Source: Collinsella aerofaciens (GTDB lineage Bacteria; Actinomycetota; Coriobacteriia; Coriobacteriales; Coriobacteriaceae). From it: a DNA stretch of 64,000 nucleotides. Under the pieces are notes generated by a model. That model was given only the letters and a program-made list of their open reading frames with translations. It was not told the DNA's origin and made no database searches. The stretch is taken from the NCBI GenBank assembly GCA_008680965.1, contig NAKE01000001.1:2108001-2172000 (forward strand), given 5' to 3'. Position 1 is the stretch's first letter. Each line of letters begins with the position of its first letter. The position numbers and the translations under genes were made by a program. Shown here one piece after another: positions 50,800 to 59,997 of the stretch.

Positions 50800-53358
50800 A
50801 TGTTTACTCCGCTTATCACTCATGATTCTGACGGCACTGCATTGGCGGCACCCGTTGATGCCGCACGTCGCAACGGTGCCACGTACAAGGCGCGCACGAT
50901 CGACGACCTTCGCATTAAGGACGATCGCCTGCGTGCGGTCATCGAGGGCACGGGACACCTGCTGTTCGACGGCGGCATGGGCACCATGCTGCAGGCCGCT
51001 GGCATGAAGGCCGGCGCCTTGCCCGAGCTGCTCAACTTTGAGGAGCCCCAGGTTATCACTGATATCCAGCGTCAGTACGTCGAGGCCGGCTGCGACGTGA
51101 TCACCGCCAACACCTTTGGCGCCAACGCCCACAAGCTCGACGGTGCCGCCACCGTGGCAGACGTCTTTGCCGCGGCCGTCGCCTGTGCCCGCGAGGCCGG
51201 CGCCCGCTACGTCGCCGGTGACATCGGCCCCATCGGCGCGTTGCTTCGTCCCTTAGGCACCCTCAGCTTTGACGAGGCCTATGACCTCTTTGCCGAGGAA
51301 GTTCGCGCCGGCGTCGATGCGGGCGTGGACCTCTTTATTATCGAAACCATGACCGACCTGGCCGAGATCAAGGCGGCGGTCCTCGCCTGCCGCGAGAACT
51401 CCGACCTGCCCGTCTTTGCCACCATGACTTTTGAGGAAGACGGTCGTACCTTCCTGGGAACGAGCCCCGAGGTCGCCGCCATCACGCTCGACGCCATCGG
51501 CGCCGACGTTTTGGGCATCAACTGCAGCCAGGGACCGGCCGAGCTCCGGGGGCTCGCCGCGCGCATGCTCACCGTAACGGACAAGCCCGTTATGGTGCAG
51601 GCCAATGCGGGACTCCCCCATGTAGACGACGACGGTAACACCGTCTTTGACATCCAGGCCCCCGAATATGCCGAGGCCGTCGCCGGCATGATCGCCGACG
51701 GCGTAAGCGTCGTGGGCGGTTGCTGCGGCACCACGCCGGCGCACATGGCGGCCTTGCGCATGCTTATCGACAACCACACGCCCAGCCCGCGCCACCGCAA
51801 GCCCAGCATGTCGGTCACGAGCGCCCAAACGGTCGTGGACCTTCCCTGCGACGGCCACAAGATCGCCGTCATCGGCGAGCGCATCAATCCCACCGGCAAA
51901 AAGCGCCTGCAGCAGGCCCTGCGCGACGGCGACCTGGACTACGTCGTGAGCCAGGGCATCAGCCAGCAAGAGCAGGGTGCCGATATCCTGGACGTCAACG
52001 TGGGCCTGCCCGAGATCGACGAGGTCAAGATCATCCAACAGGCGACCGAGCAGCTCCAGGGCTCCACGCTGTTGCCGCTGCAGATCGACTCCACCGACCC
52101 CGCGGCCGTCGAGGCCGCCGTGCGCCGCTACGCCGGCAAGCCCATCATCAACTCGGTCAATGGCAAGCAGCAGATCATGGATGAGATCTTTCCGCTGGTC
52201 GCCCACTACGGCACCAACGTTGTCGGCCTTACGCTCGACGAAGGCGGCATCCCCGATACTGCCGAGGCCCGCTTCGCCATCGCCGAGCGCATCGTGGCCG
52301 AGGCTGCCCGCTACGGCATCGGACCGGACCGCATCCTCATCGACTGCCTGGTCATGACCGCCTCGACCAATCAACGCCAGGCCGAGCAGATCCTGCGCGC
52401 CATGTCCCTGTGCAAGGAGCGCCTGGGCGTCAAATGCGCGCTCGGCGTGTCGAACATCAGCTTTGGCCTGCCTGCCCGCCCGCTGCTGGGCTCGGTCTTT
52501 TTGGCCGCCGCCTTTGGCGCGGGCCTGGACGCCCCCATCATGAACCCGGGCTCCAAGCGCTTTATGGACACCGTCTACAGCTATCGCGTCCTGAGCGTTG
52601 AGGACGAGGGCTCGACCGGATACATCGAGCGCTACGCCGGCTGGACCGATCCGTATAAGATCGCCGCAAACCCGGCAGCAGCTCAGGCCGCATCGAGTGA
52701 TGCCGCGCCCGCTGCCGGCACCGCCGGCACCGACGGCAACGACGACCCGATTCGCCACATGGTCGTCTCGGGCCGCAAAGGCGAGATCGCTGCCGAGACC
52801 GAGCGTCTGCTGGCAGACCACGACGCCATGGACCTCATCAACAATCACTTTATCCCCGCCCTCGACGAGGTCGGAGTCCTCTTTGACCAGGGCAAGTTCT
52901 TCTTGCCGCAGCTCATGGCCTCGGCCGAGGCCGCACGCGTGGGCTTCGACACCATCAAGCGACTGATGCCCGCCGGCGAGATTGCCGACAAGGGCAAAAT
53001 CTGCGTGGCCACCGTCAAGGGCGACATCCACGATATTGGCAAGAACATCGTCAAAATGCTGCTCGACAACTACGGCTATACCGTCTTTGACCTAGGCCGC
53101 GACGTCGACCCGCAGGAGGTACTCAAGACCGTCAAGGAGCGCGATATCAAACTCGTCGGCCTCTCGGCGCTTATGACTACCACGGTCGTCGCCATGGAGG
53201 AGACCATCAAGCTGCTTCATGCCGAGGTTCCAGGCGTCAAGATCATCGTGGGCGGCGCCGTGCTCACCCCCGAATACGCCAAGCAGATCGGTGCGGACTA
53301 CTACGCCAAGGACGCCGCCGAAAGCGCTCGTATCGCCGAAGAGGTCTTTGGGCAGTAA
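50800..53358 (+). CDS. metH: Cobalamin-dependent methionine synthase, without activation domain
   Basis: 852 residues. Domains in order: homocysteine methyltransferase barrel (LLFDGGMGTMLQ, zinc cysteines in NCSQGP and GGCCGTTPAH), pterin-binding domain (GERINPTGKKRLQQAL), cap, and B12-binding domain with VKGDIHDIGKNIV (the DxHxxG that carries the lower-axial His). A low-complexity linker (AAAQAASSDAAPAAGTAG, about residue 625) separates folate and cobalamin parts. Transfers methyl from methyltetrahydrofolate to homocysteine. GGAGCCCTCG precedes the ATG. The reactivation domain is encoded separately just upstream. Confidence 0.95.
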   Translation: MFTPLITHDSDGTALAAPVDAARRNGATYKARTIDDLRIKDDRLRAVIEGTGHLLFDGGMGTMLQAAGMKAGALPELLNFEEPQVITDIQRQYVEAGCDVITANTFGANAHKLDGAATVADVFAAAVACAREAGARYVAGDIGPIGALLRPLGTLSFDEAYDLFAEEVRAGVDAGVDLFIIETMTDLAEIKAAVLACRENSDLPVFATMTFEEDGRTFLGTSPEVAAITLDAIGADVLGINCSQGPAELRGLAARMLTVTDKPVMVQANAGLPHVDDDGNTVFDIQAPEYAEAVAGMIADGVSVVGGCCGTTPAHMAALRMLIDNHTPSPRHRKPSMSVTSAQTVVDLPCDGHKIAVIGERINPTGKKRLQQALRDGDLDYVVSQGISQQEQGADILDVNVGLPEIDEVKIIQQATEQLQGSTLLPLQIDSTDPAAVEAAVRRYAGKPIINSVNGKQQIMDEIFPLVAHYGTNVVGLTLDEGGIPDTAEARFAIAERIVAEAARYGIGPDRILIDCLVMTASTNQRQAEQILRAMSLCKERLGVKCALGVSNISFGLPARPLLGSVFLAAAFGAGLDAPIMNPGSKRFMDTVYSYRVLSVEDEGSTGYIERYAGWTDPYKIAANPAAAQAASSDAAPAAGTAGTDGNDDPIRHMVVSGRKGEIAAETERLLADHDAMDLINNHFIPALDEVGVLFDQGKFFLPQLMASAEAARVGFDTIKRLMPAGEIADKGKICVATVKGDIHDIGKNIVKMLLDNYGYTVFDLGRDVDPQEVLKTVKERDIKLVGLSALMTTTVVAMEETIKLLHAEVPGVKIIVGGAVLTPEYAKQIGADYYAKDAAESARIAEEVFGQ

Positions 53359-53383
53359 CACAACGGAAACAACCGAGCACCAA

Positions 53384-53421
53384 AACGTGCCGCACGCGCC
53401 ACTTGGCACGTGCGGCACGTT
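53384..53421. repeat. 13-bp inverted repeat after metH
   Basis: AACGTGCCGCACG (53384-53396) and its complement (53409-53421), followed by AGAATAGATAAGAC. No T-run; could be an attenuator or operator ahead of the DUF711 gene. Confidence 0.55.
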
Positions 53422-53466
53422 AGAATAGATAAGACTATGCTCGTTTTGGCAGATAGGAGCGCAAGG

Positions 53467-54831
53467 ATGGCGATCACGCCCGCAGAAATCGCGGAAACCC
53501 GCGGCATGGTTGAGGAGCAGAACCTCGACATCAGGACCATCACCATGGGTGTTTCGCTCATGGGTTGCGGTGACGAGAACCTCGACCGCATGTGCACGAA
53601 GATCTACGACCACGTGACGCACACGGCTGAGCATCTGGTCGAGACCGCCGAGAACCTCGAGCGCGAGTACGGTATCCCCATCGTCAACAAGCGCGTTTCC
53701 GTCACCCCGGTGGCGCAGATCGCCGCATGCTGCAAGGATGAGGACCTCACCCCCATCGCGCATGCCCTCGACCGTGCGGCCGAGACGCTCGGCATCGATT
53801 ACCTGGGCGGCTTCTCCGCACTCGTCCAGAAGGGCATCGGCGACGCCGACCGCCGCGTCATCCAGTCCATCCCCCAGGCGCTCGCCACCACCAGCCGCGT
53901 CTGCTCCAGCGTCAATGTTGCTAGCCTGCGCGCTGGCATCAACATGGATGCCGTGCTCATGGCGGCTCAGACCATCATCGATGCCGCTAAACTCACGGCC
54001 GACCAGGATTCCGTCGGCGCTTCCAAGTTTGTCTGCTTTGCCAACATGGTCGAGGACTCCCCGTTTATGGCGGGCGCCGTCCACGGCGGTGGCGAGGCCG
54101 ACGCCGTCATCAACGTAGGCGTCTCGGGCCCCGGCGTTATGGCCGCAGCCCTGGAGACACTGCCCGATTCCGCATCGATGATGGAGGTCGCCGAAAAGAT
54201 TAAGCAGACCGCCTTTAAGATCACCCGTGCCGGCGAGCTCATGAGCCGCGAGGCCGCCCATCGCCTGGGTGTCGAGAAGGGCATTGTCGACCTGTCGCTG
54301 GCTCCCACGCCTGCCATCGGCGACTCCGTCGCACGCATCCTCGAGATCATCGGCGTGGGCACCTGCGGTGGCCCGGGCACGACCTGCGCGCTCGCCATGC
54401 TCAACGATGCCGTCAAGAAGGGCGGCGTCATGGCCAGCTCCAGCGTGGGCGGTCTCTCGGGCGCCTTTATTCCCGTGTCCGAGGACGCCGGCATGATTGC
54501 TGCCGTCGAGGCCGGCGCACTTTCGCTCGAGAAGCTCGAGGCCATGACCTGCGTGTGTTCCGTTGGCCTGGACATGATCGCCATCCCCGGCGACACCCCG
54601 GTCGAGACCATCGCCGGCATTATCGCCGACGAGATGGCCATCGGCGTCATCAACAATAAGACCACGGCCGTCCGCGTGATTCCCGCCATCGGTAAGGGCG
54701 TGGGCGACTGCGTTGAGTACGGCGGTCTGTTTGGCCGTGCGCCCATCATGCCGGTGAACCCCAACGCCGGCACCGTGCTTGCCCACCGTGGTGGACGCTT
54801 CCCGGCACCGCTGAACTCGCTCAAGAACTAG
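53467..54831 (+). CDS. DUF711/UPF0210 family protein (PFL-like fold)
   Basis: 454 residues. ATG 53467 has AGGAGCGCAAGG in front. RTITMGVSLMGCGDEN, KRVSVTPVAQIAACC, GIDYLGGFSALVQKG and VGTCGGPGTTCALAMLND are conserved in this family, which has a pyruvate-formate-lyase-like fold but no known reaction. Length matches the family (about 450). Follows metH by 108 bp with a hairpin between, so it may have its own control. Confidence 0.9.
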   Translation: MAITPAEIAETRGMVEEQNLDIRTITMGVSLMGCGDENLDRMCTKIYDHVTHTAEHLVETAENLEREYGIPIVNKRVSVTPVAQIAACCKDEDLTPIAHALDRAAETLGIDYLGGFSALVQKGIGDADRRVIQSIPQALATTSRVCSSVNVASLRAGINMDAVLMAAQTIIDAAKLTADQDSVGASKFVCFANMVEDSPFMAGAVHGGGEADAVINVGVSGPGVMAAALETLPDSASMMEVAEKIKQTAFKITRAGELMSREAAHRLGVEKGIVDLSLAPTPAIGDSVARILEIIGVGTCGGPGTTCALAMLNDAVKKGGVMASSSVGGLSGAFIPVSEDAGMIAAVEAGALSLEKLEAMTCVCSVGLDMIAIPGDTPVETIAGIIADEMAIGVINNKTTAVRVIPAIGKGVGDCVEYGGLFGRAPIMPVNPNAGTVLAHRGGRFPAPLNSLKN

Positions 54832-54847
54832 CTGAGGGTTCGGGCGA

Positions 54848-54981
54848 GGAGCCCCGGGGAGGGCAAATATATAAGGTCGCCTGCTCGGACAGTCCTGACT
54901 CGCACGGAGAGCACATTAAGTGCTCTCCGGCTCGTGCGGAACTCGCGATCGACCTTATATATTTGCCCTCCCCGGGGCTCC
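54848..54981. mobile_element. 134-bp cruciform element with 32-bp perfect arms
   Basis: Left arm 54848-54879 begins GGAGCCCCGGGGAGG and includes TATATAAGG; the right arm 54950-54981 is its exact complement. The 70-bp centre folds separately: CGCAC...GTGCG around GGAGAGCAC-attaa-GTGCTCTCC, plus GGAC-a-GTCC. No gene and no T-run. Looks like a MITE or a structured RNA, in a 315-bp gap with nothing else. Confidence 0.7.
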
Positions 54982-55146
54982 CGCACAACGGGACCTCGGT
55001 TGGGTTCTATCCCTTTGGCAGTCGCTTCGCTTCTGCCCTACTTTGCTGGTATGGTGGTTTGGCGTTGGATCGGTTCTTTCTGATATATGCTGGTTGCGGC
55101 TCTTCTTTTTGGGGGAGTCGCTTTTTTGTTGCTAGGAGGTTGGCCC

Positions 55147-56034
55147 GTGGTTGATGGGGATGTTCGCTCTGAGCTGCTTTCTGCGGATTGGAATGGCGAA
55201 TGGATGCGTCTGCAGGCCGCTCGGCATCGGGCTGATGATCCTTTTGAGTGGGATAAGCGGGCTCGGCATTTTCGTACGCTGGAAACTGCCCCGTATGCTC
55301 GGGATTTTATAAAACTGTTGGCGCTTGAGCCTGGTGAGTCGGTGCTTGATATGGGGTGCGGGGCTGGGTCGATTGCTATTCCGCTTGCTCAGGCTGGGCA
55401 TCCTGTGATTGCTGCTGACTTTTCCCCTGCTATGTTGAGCACGCTTGATGCTGGCATTGAGTTCTATGGGCTCGAGGATCTTATTACGCCGCTTGAGCTT
55501 GCTTGGGATGATGATTGGGATTTGGTTGCACCGGTTGTGAAAGCGGTGGATGTTGCCTTTGCCAGTCGGTCGGTTACGACGACCAATCTAAAAGGTGCGC
55601 TTGCCAAGCTTGATCGTACGGCTCGTCGGCGTTGTGCTGTCACGATGGTCGCCAACTCCAGCCCGCGCTATGACCTGCACCTGATGAACGCCATCGGCGT
55701 CTCGGTTACCCGCAGCAACGGATTTGTATATGCCTTTAACATCCTTATTCAGATGGGTGCGTTGCCGCAGGTCACGTATTTTGAATCGCCCCGCCGCGAC
55801 ACCTTCGATAGTCTTGAGGCGGGCGTGGCGGACTTTTCTCGCATGCTCGAGCATGGCAACGAGGATAAGATTGACCGCCTGCGCGACTATATCGCCCACC
55901 ACATGATCGAGAACCCCCATGCCGGCGAGCCGGGATCCAAGGGCGTACCGCAGGGACGTTACATGCTCGACCACATCCGCAAAGTCCGATGGGCGTTTAT
56001 CGCCTGGGAACCGGTCTCCGTACCCCGCCCGTAG
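55147..56034 (+). CDS. Class I SAM-dependent methyltransferase
   Basis: 295 residues. The GTG at 55147 was chosen because TAGGAGG lies 7 nt before it; an upstream ATG (55087) would add a hydrophobic leader without a ribosome binding site. VLDMGCGAGSIAIPLAQAG is the SAM motif, followed by ADFSPAMLSTLDAGIEF. C-terminal half: NPHAGEPGSKGVPQGRYMLD. Codon use changes within the gene: up to about 55640 it favours T-ending codons (GCT, GAT, CTT), afterwards C-ending codons as in its neighbours. Substrate unknown. Confidence 0.85.
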   Translation: MVDGDVRSELLSADWNGEWMRLQAARHRADDPFEWDKRARHFRTLETAPYARDFIKLLALEPGESVLDMGCGAGSIAIPLAQAGHPVIAADFSPAMLSTLDAGIEFYGLEDLITPLELAWDDDWDLVAPVVKAVDVAFASRSVTTTNLKGALAKLDRTARRRCAVTMVANSSPRYDLHLMNAIGVSVTRSNGFVYAFNILIQMGALPQVTYFESPRRDTFDSLEAGVADFSRMLEHGNEDKIDRLRDYIAHHMIENPHAGEPGSKGVPQGRYMLDHIRKVRWAFIAWEPVSVPRP

Positions 56035-56192
56035 CCCATCTAAAGCTTGCATCGTCTTCCCGCCCGGCATCCGCATTCTTTGCGAACTGGGCAAACGCGC
56101 TCCACACCACGCCGTTCCTGCGCTATCGTGGGACAGCTCACGTAGATTAAGGCCCCATTGCGGGGCGCCCCATACATAGAAAGCGAGAACCC

Positions 56193-56492
56193 ATGGCACT
56201 GACAGGAGCCCAGGTCAAGCAGCTTCGCAGCATGGCCCATCACCTCAACCCCGCCATCATCATCGGTAAGTCCGATGTCAACGAGGGCACCGTCGAGCAG
56301 ACGGTCGCCTACCTGGAGAAGCACGAGCTCGTTAAGTGCTCCGTGCTGGACGGCTCCAGCCTTTCTGCCCGCGAGGCCGCCGAGGAGCTCGCCGAGCGCT
56401 GCCACGCCGACGTCGTTCAGGTTATCGGCCGCAAGTTCTCGCTGTATCGCGAGTCCTCGCGCAAGGATATCGAGAAGATCAAGCTCGTCTAA
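56193..56492 (+). CDS. yhbY: YhbY-type CRM-domain RNA-binding protein
   Basis: 99 residues. A single CRM domain: LTGAQVKQLRSMAHHLNPAI, then IIGKSDVNEG (GxxG-like loop), VLDGSSLSAREAAEELAERC and QVIGRKFSLYRES. Associates with pre-50S ribosomes and shares a fold with group II intron splicing factors. AAGCGAGAACCC precedes the ATG. Single gene with its own terminator. Confidence 0.92.
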   Translation: MALTGAQVKQLRSMAHHLNPAIIIGKSDVNEGTVEQTVAYLEKHELVKCSVLDGSSLSAREAAEELAERCHADVVQVIGRKFSLYRESSRKDIEKIKLV

Positions 56493-56520
56493 AACCGACT
56501 GGCCATACCGAGTAGCCTGT

Positions 56521-56552
56521 GGGCGTCCGAGTGATTCGGGCGCCCGTTTTTT
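56521..56552 (+). terminator. Terminator of yhbY
   Basis: GGGCGTCCGA-gtgat-TCGGGCGCCC (one wobble pair) followed by GTTTTTT; it overlaps the 3' end of the convergent regulator gene. Confidence 0.9.
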
Positions 56553-59547
56553 ATCGCTCGACAAGCACGCGCTTGAGCCTGCCTTCGACCAGGCGCTCAT
56601 ACAGGCGCCTTGTCTCGGGCTCAGGCACGCCTTGAACCTGCTCTCGCAGGTGGTGCATGTGGCCGCTGTATAGCTCGACAACATCGCGGCGTCGTCCCGC
56701 CGCACCGTAAACGCGCATGGCACAGCGAACCATGTCCTCGCGCGCAGTCTCTTGGCGAAGCCCCGATTCAACGAGCCAAATTGCCGATTGCAGGTCATTT
56801 TCCTCGAGAGCGGCATTCGCTCCCCTAATCATGCAGTCGATGTACTTGGATTGCATAATGTGGCGCATGCGCGTAAAAAACGTGGGATTGCAACCGGTGG
56901 GAACATACAGCGGCCCCGCGTAGAGCTGCTCAACCTTAAGACAAAGCTCAACCAGGTGAGGGCCTCTCGCGCCCATACGGTTTCCCAGGATCTCGCGGCT
57001 CAGCTGGTCAAAGAGCCTTACATCGGTCTTAACGTAGTCGCCGTTGAGCCCTATGCACTCGTTTTGGATGAGCACGCACGACTTGCCATCCGGCGTTGGA
57101 CCCAAAGCCGAGCGCAAGCGCGATACCGTCGAATACAGATTGTTGCGCGCGGCGCTAAACTCGGCATGGGGCCACAACTCCATGGCGATTGTCTCGCGGT
57201 CGACCATGGCATCCATGCCCAACGCGAGCCGCTCGGCAAGTGTTGCCGCCTTTTTGCGACGCCACATCTTATCCGTGATGGGAAAGCCGTCGCGCTCGGC
57301 GCGAAATGTGCCAAACATGCGCATCTCAATATGGCCGATCGTATCGACAGCCTCAACCTCGCCCGCCTGGAACAGGTGCTCGCTTTCGCCCTCAAAATCA
57401 TCGCGTAGTGAATACCGCGACAGCTCACGCACCGGAAGCTTCTTGCGAATCCTGACGGCAGGCTCGCCCAGACAGTGCATCGCAAGACGCGCAAATAGCC
57501 GATACGATGGGTCTAAAATCCCCGAGCGATTCATAGACATCCAGGCGGCAAGATCGCTATCGCGGCCCGCAGCGGCCAGGTGCAGCGCCACGATCCAGGC
57601 TTCTGAGCCACCGACCTGCGTCTTGCTAATGTCGAGCAGCTCCGCCTCTTCGCGAACCGATACCAGCGACGTATTGCGCAGGTACGCCACGCGCTCCAGC
57701 AGCAACGCGTTTTCGCGCATGTACGCAATCGATTCGTCGGCGAGCTTGAGTACCTGAACCGCGCGAAACTTCGCGTTGACCGGCCGCCCCTCCGCCAGCG
57801 ATTGCCAACCCTCCAGCAATAACCCAAACAGCTGAATTTGATTGTCACGAACACGCACCGCAAAGCGGTCGAGCTCGCCAAACGCCACATCGTCGGTCAC
57901 GGGCAAGCCCGCGAGCAGGCGCCGCGCCGCGAGCACCATACGCAGCCAAATGGATGGCGCCTTAAGCCCGCGGATATCGAGCGCCTCGAGTATCTGCGCC
58001 ATCTTGTCATCGCGCTCGTCGGGTTTAGCAAACGAGCCGTCGAACAGCTCCACCAGCATATGGTCGGCCTGTATGAGAATCCCCGCGATGTCGAGCTCGC
58101 AATCATAAGCTTTGCACGCCTTGAGCTTCGCGAGAACATTGCCGTCTTCCACTCGCTCGGTTAGGTGGCGCTTGACCTCGATATGCGCGGACAGCATGTC
58201 GAGCACCTCGCAGGATGTCTGTTCTTGCACAACAGGGTTGGCGGGAAGCCCCAGATCATTGTCGCCATAAAAGGCGATGGTGAGCGCCTGGGCTATTTTC
58301 CAGGTAGCGGGATCGACCTCGTGCGCCGCCTGGTCACCCGCACGTTCGATAACGGACGCCATATACCTTGCTAGCTTTGTATTGCACACGCTGACAGCCG
58401 CCAGATACACGCCGAGTGCCTCGGCGGGTGCCGGCTCTTGCTCCTGCTTTTCCGCATTGATCATCGCCGACGCCGCACGGCAAATGTCCCCTCCGTGCCC
58501 GGTCAGGGCAAGATCGGCCCCATACTGCCCGGCAAGTTCCAATACCACATGGCGGTCCAAGAACGCGTCGGCCAGGTCCATAGCCAAATCGCATCGGCCC
58601 GCCTTGATCAAAATGCGAGCAGCCCGCGATACAAGTTCGGGACGGATCTCGGCAACAAGCTTTCGCAGCCTCAGGCGCGCGTTGTCCTTAGCGCCCAAAC
58701 ACCTAAAGGTGCGATCAGACGGATCCACGCCAAAAATCGGATAATCGCGCACAAAGATGGACTGGTCGACCATCGAAAGCCTCACGCCGCACGCCTCTAG
58801 CTCCGCAATGCGGCCCTCGCCCATCAGTACCATCAAACAGGCAACGGTAAACAACAGGTTGTTCTCGAGCGATGCGAGATCGGCCAGCGCCGCACCGTAC
58901 ACGTTGACGATTTCGTTCTCGAGCAACCCGGCAACATCGCCCTGTCCATACATTCCCGTCTGCAAGGCAGATACCAGCTCGGGTACACCCTGTGTGAGCC
59001 GATAGAAATCAAGCGATGTGCTGATTGAGAACGCCGTGGCCCATGACGAATACTCATAGGCGTGCACCTTGAGCATCTGCGCATTGACTTTTACAGAATC
59101 GCCCAGCCCGTGGATAAGCAATCGGTTGGAGGGGCGGCAGGCAATAAAGACCCCCGTCCCCGTAGCACGTAAGCTGCGGATTCGATCGATGAGGTCCTCG
59201 GTTTCGTGCTGCTCGAGATTGGGCACGTTGTCGATCGCAACGAGCGAATGAGGTTTGTCCTTAAGCTCATCGGCGACAACCTCGAGCTGCATAAAGAGCT
59301 CGCGTCCAATCGCGCGGTCGGCCTCGATAATCCGAACCGGCCCTCGCGTGGGGTCCGATTTAACCTCCTGCACGTATTGCAGCAACACCGACGTCTTACC
59401 AAACCCATCGGGCGCGTAGAGCAAAACAATTCCCGCCTTGCGCCCTTTAACGATGAGCTCGTTCATCAAGCGATCGCGCCGCACCATATAGCCGCCGCCC
59501 GTCGGCATCAACTCGAGGTCGTCCGTATTGCCCAAATCGTTTACCAT
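56551..59547 (-). CDS. Large STAND ATPase transcription regulator with SARP-type C-terminus
   Basis: 998 residues; GAGGAGCAAGC precedes ATG 59547. N-terminal NTPase domain: VLLYAPDGFGKTSVLLQYV (Walker A at about residue 47) and HSLVAIDNVP (Walker B-like), as in STAND proteins such as MalT or AfsR. A long helical middle (about 250-730) lacks clear repeats. The C-terminus has a winged-helix domain (MRMFGTFRAERDGFPITDKM, about 740-830) and a bacterial transcriptional activation domain (residues 850-990, ending RRLYERLVEGRLKRVLVER). This AfsR-like order, with the sensor first and DNA binding late, suggests a large signal-controlled activator. Single gene; target unknown. Confidence 0.8.
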   Translation of the reverse strand: MVNDLGNTDDLELMPTGGGYMVRRDRLMNELIVKGRKAGIVLLYAPDGFGKTSVLLQYVQEVKSDPTRGPVRIIEADRAIGRELFMQLEVVADELKDKPHSLVAIDNVPNLEQHETEDLIDRIRSLRATGTGVFIACRPSNRLLIHGLGDSVKVNAQMLKVHAYEYSSWATAFSISTSLDFYRLTQGVPELVSALQTGMYGQGDVAGLLENEIVNVYGAALADLASLENNLLFTVACLMVLMGEGRIAELEACGVRLSMVDQSIFVRDYPIFGVDPSDRTFRCLGAKDNARLRLRKLVAEIRPELVSRAARILIKAGRCDLAMDLADAFLDRHVVLELAGQYGADLALTGHGGDICRAASAMINAEKQEQEPAPAEALGVYLAAVSVCNTKLARYMASVIERAGDQAAHEVDPATWKIAQALTIAFYGDNDLGLPANPVVQEQTSCEVLDMLSAHIEVKRHLTERVEDGNVLAKLKACKAYDCELDIAGILIQADHMLVELFDGSFAKPDERDDKMAQILEALDIRGLKAPSIWLRMVLAARRLLAGLPVTDDVAFGELDRFAVRVRDNQIQLFGLLLEGWQSLAEGRPVNAKFRAVQVLKLADESIAYMRENALLLERVAYLRNTSLVSVREEAELLDISKTQVGGSEAWIVALHLAAAGRDSDLAAWMSMNRSGILDPSYRLFARLAMHCLGEPAVRIRKKLPVRELSRYSLRDDFEGESEHLFQAGEVEAVDTIGHIEMRMFGTFRAERDGFPITDKMWRRKKAATLAERLALGMDAMVDRETIAMELWPHAEFSAARNNLYSTVSRLRSALGPTPDGKSCVLIQNECIGLNGDYVKTDVRLFDQLSREILGNRMGARGPHLVELCLKVEQLYAGPLYVPTGCNPTFFTRMRHIMQSKYIDCMIRGANAALEENDLQSAIWLVESGLRQETAREDMVRCAMRVYGAAGRRRDVVELYSGHMHHLREQVQGVPEPETRRLYERLVEGRLKRVLVER

Positions 59548-59997
59548 GCTTGCTCCTCAACTCGACCATATGGACACCGTAGCTGCAGGACCATATGAGC
59601 CGCCCCGTGAATAGCGCGACTTAGAGTTTTTAATTGTCTGCCGGTACGTGTTTGGCAAGTTTTTGTACAGCGAGGCCCGATGGTAACTTATCCCCCGACC
59701 AATAGGTCTTTGCGCAGGTCAATGCGCTTGCCAGCATGTCCCATCCCATTTGCAGTGTAGCGCAGTCGGCTATTTTTATTTGAGTTGCGCAACTCGCCTA
59801 CTCCTCGCTACCGCCTGCGACTCTATGGTGGCAAATGTGCATAGAATCTGCTATAGAATGAATCACAAAAATTTAAAACCCTCCAGTCAAGCACGCGGCA
59901 AGGTTTCCGTCATGTATACGCCACGGCGTATGTCCACTAAAAAGGCCCCCGCAAAGCGAGGGCCTTTTGGAAAGCTATGCAAGATCGCTTGGTCGCG
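59548..59997. other. Region between the regulator and nagB
   Basis: No gene. Contains the promoter area of the STAND regulator (minus) and the nagB terminator (59939-59968). CGCCACGGCG (about 59921) is a small palindrome. Confidence 0.45.
59939..59968. terminator. Bidirectional terminator after nagB
   Basis: AAAAGGCCCCCGC-aaa-GCGAGGGCCTTTT; T-rich on both strands and 30 bp beyond the nagB stop. Confidence 0.85.
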
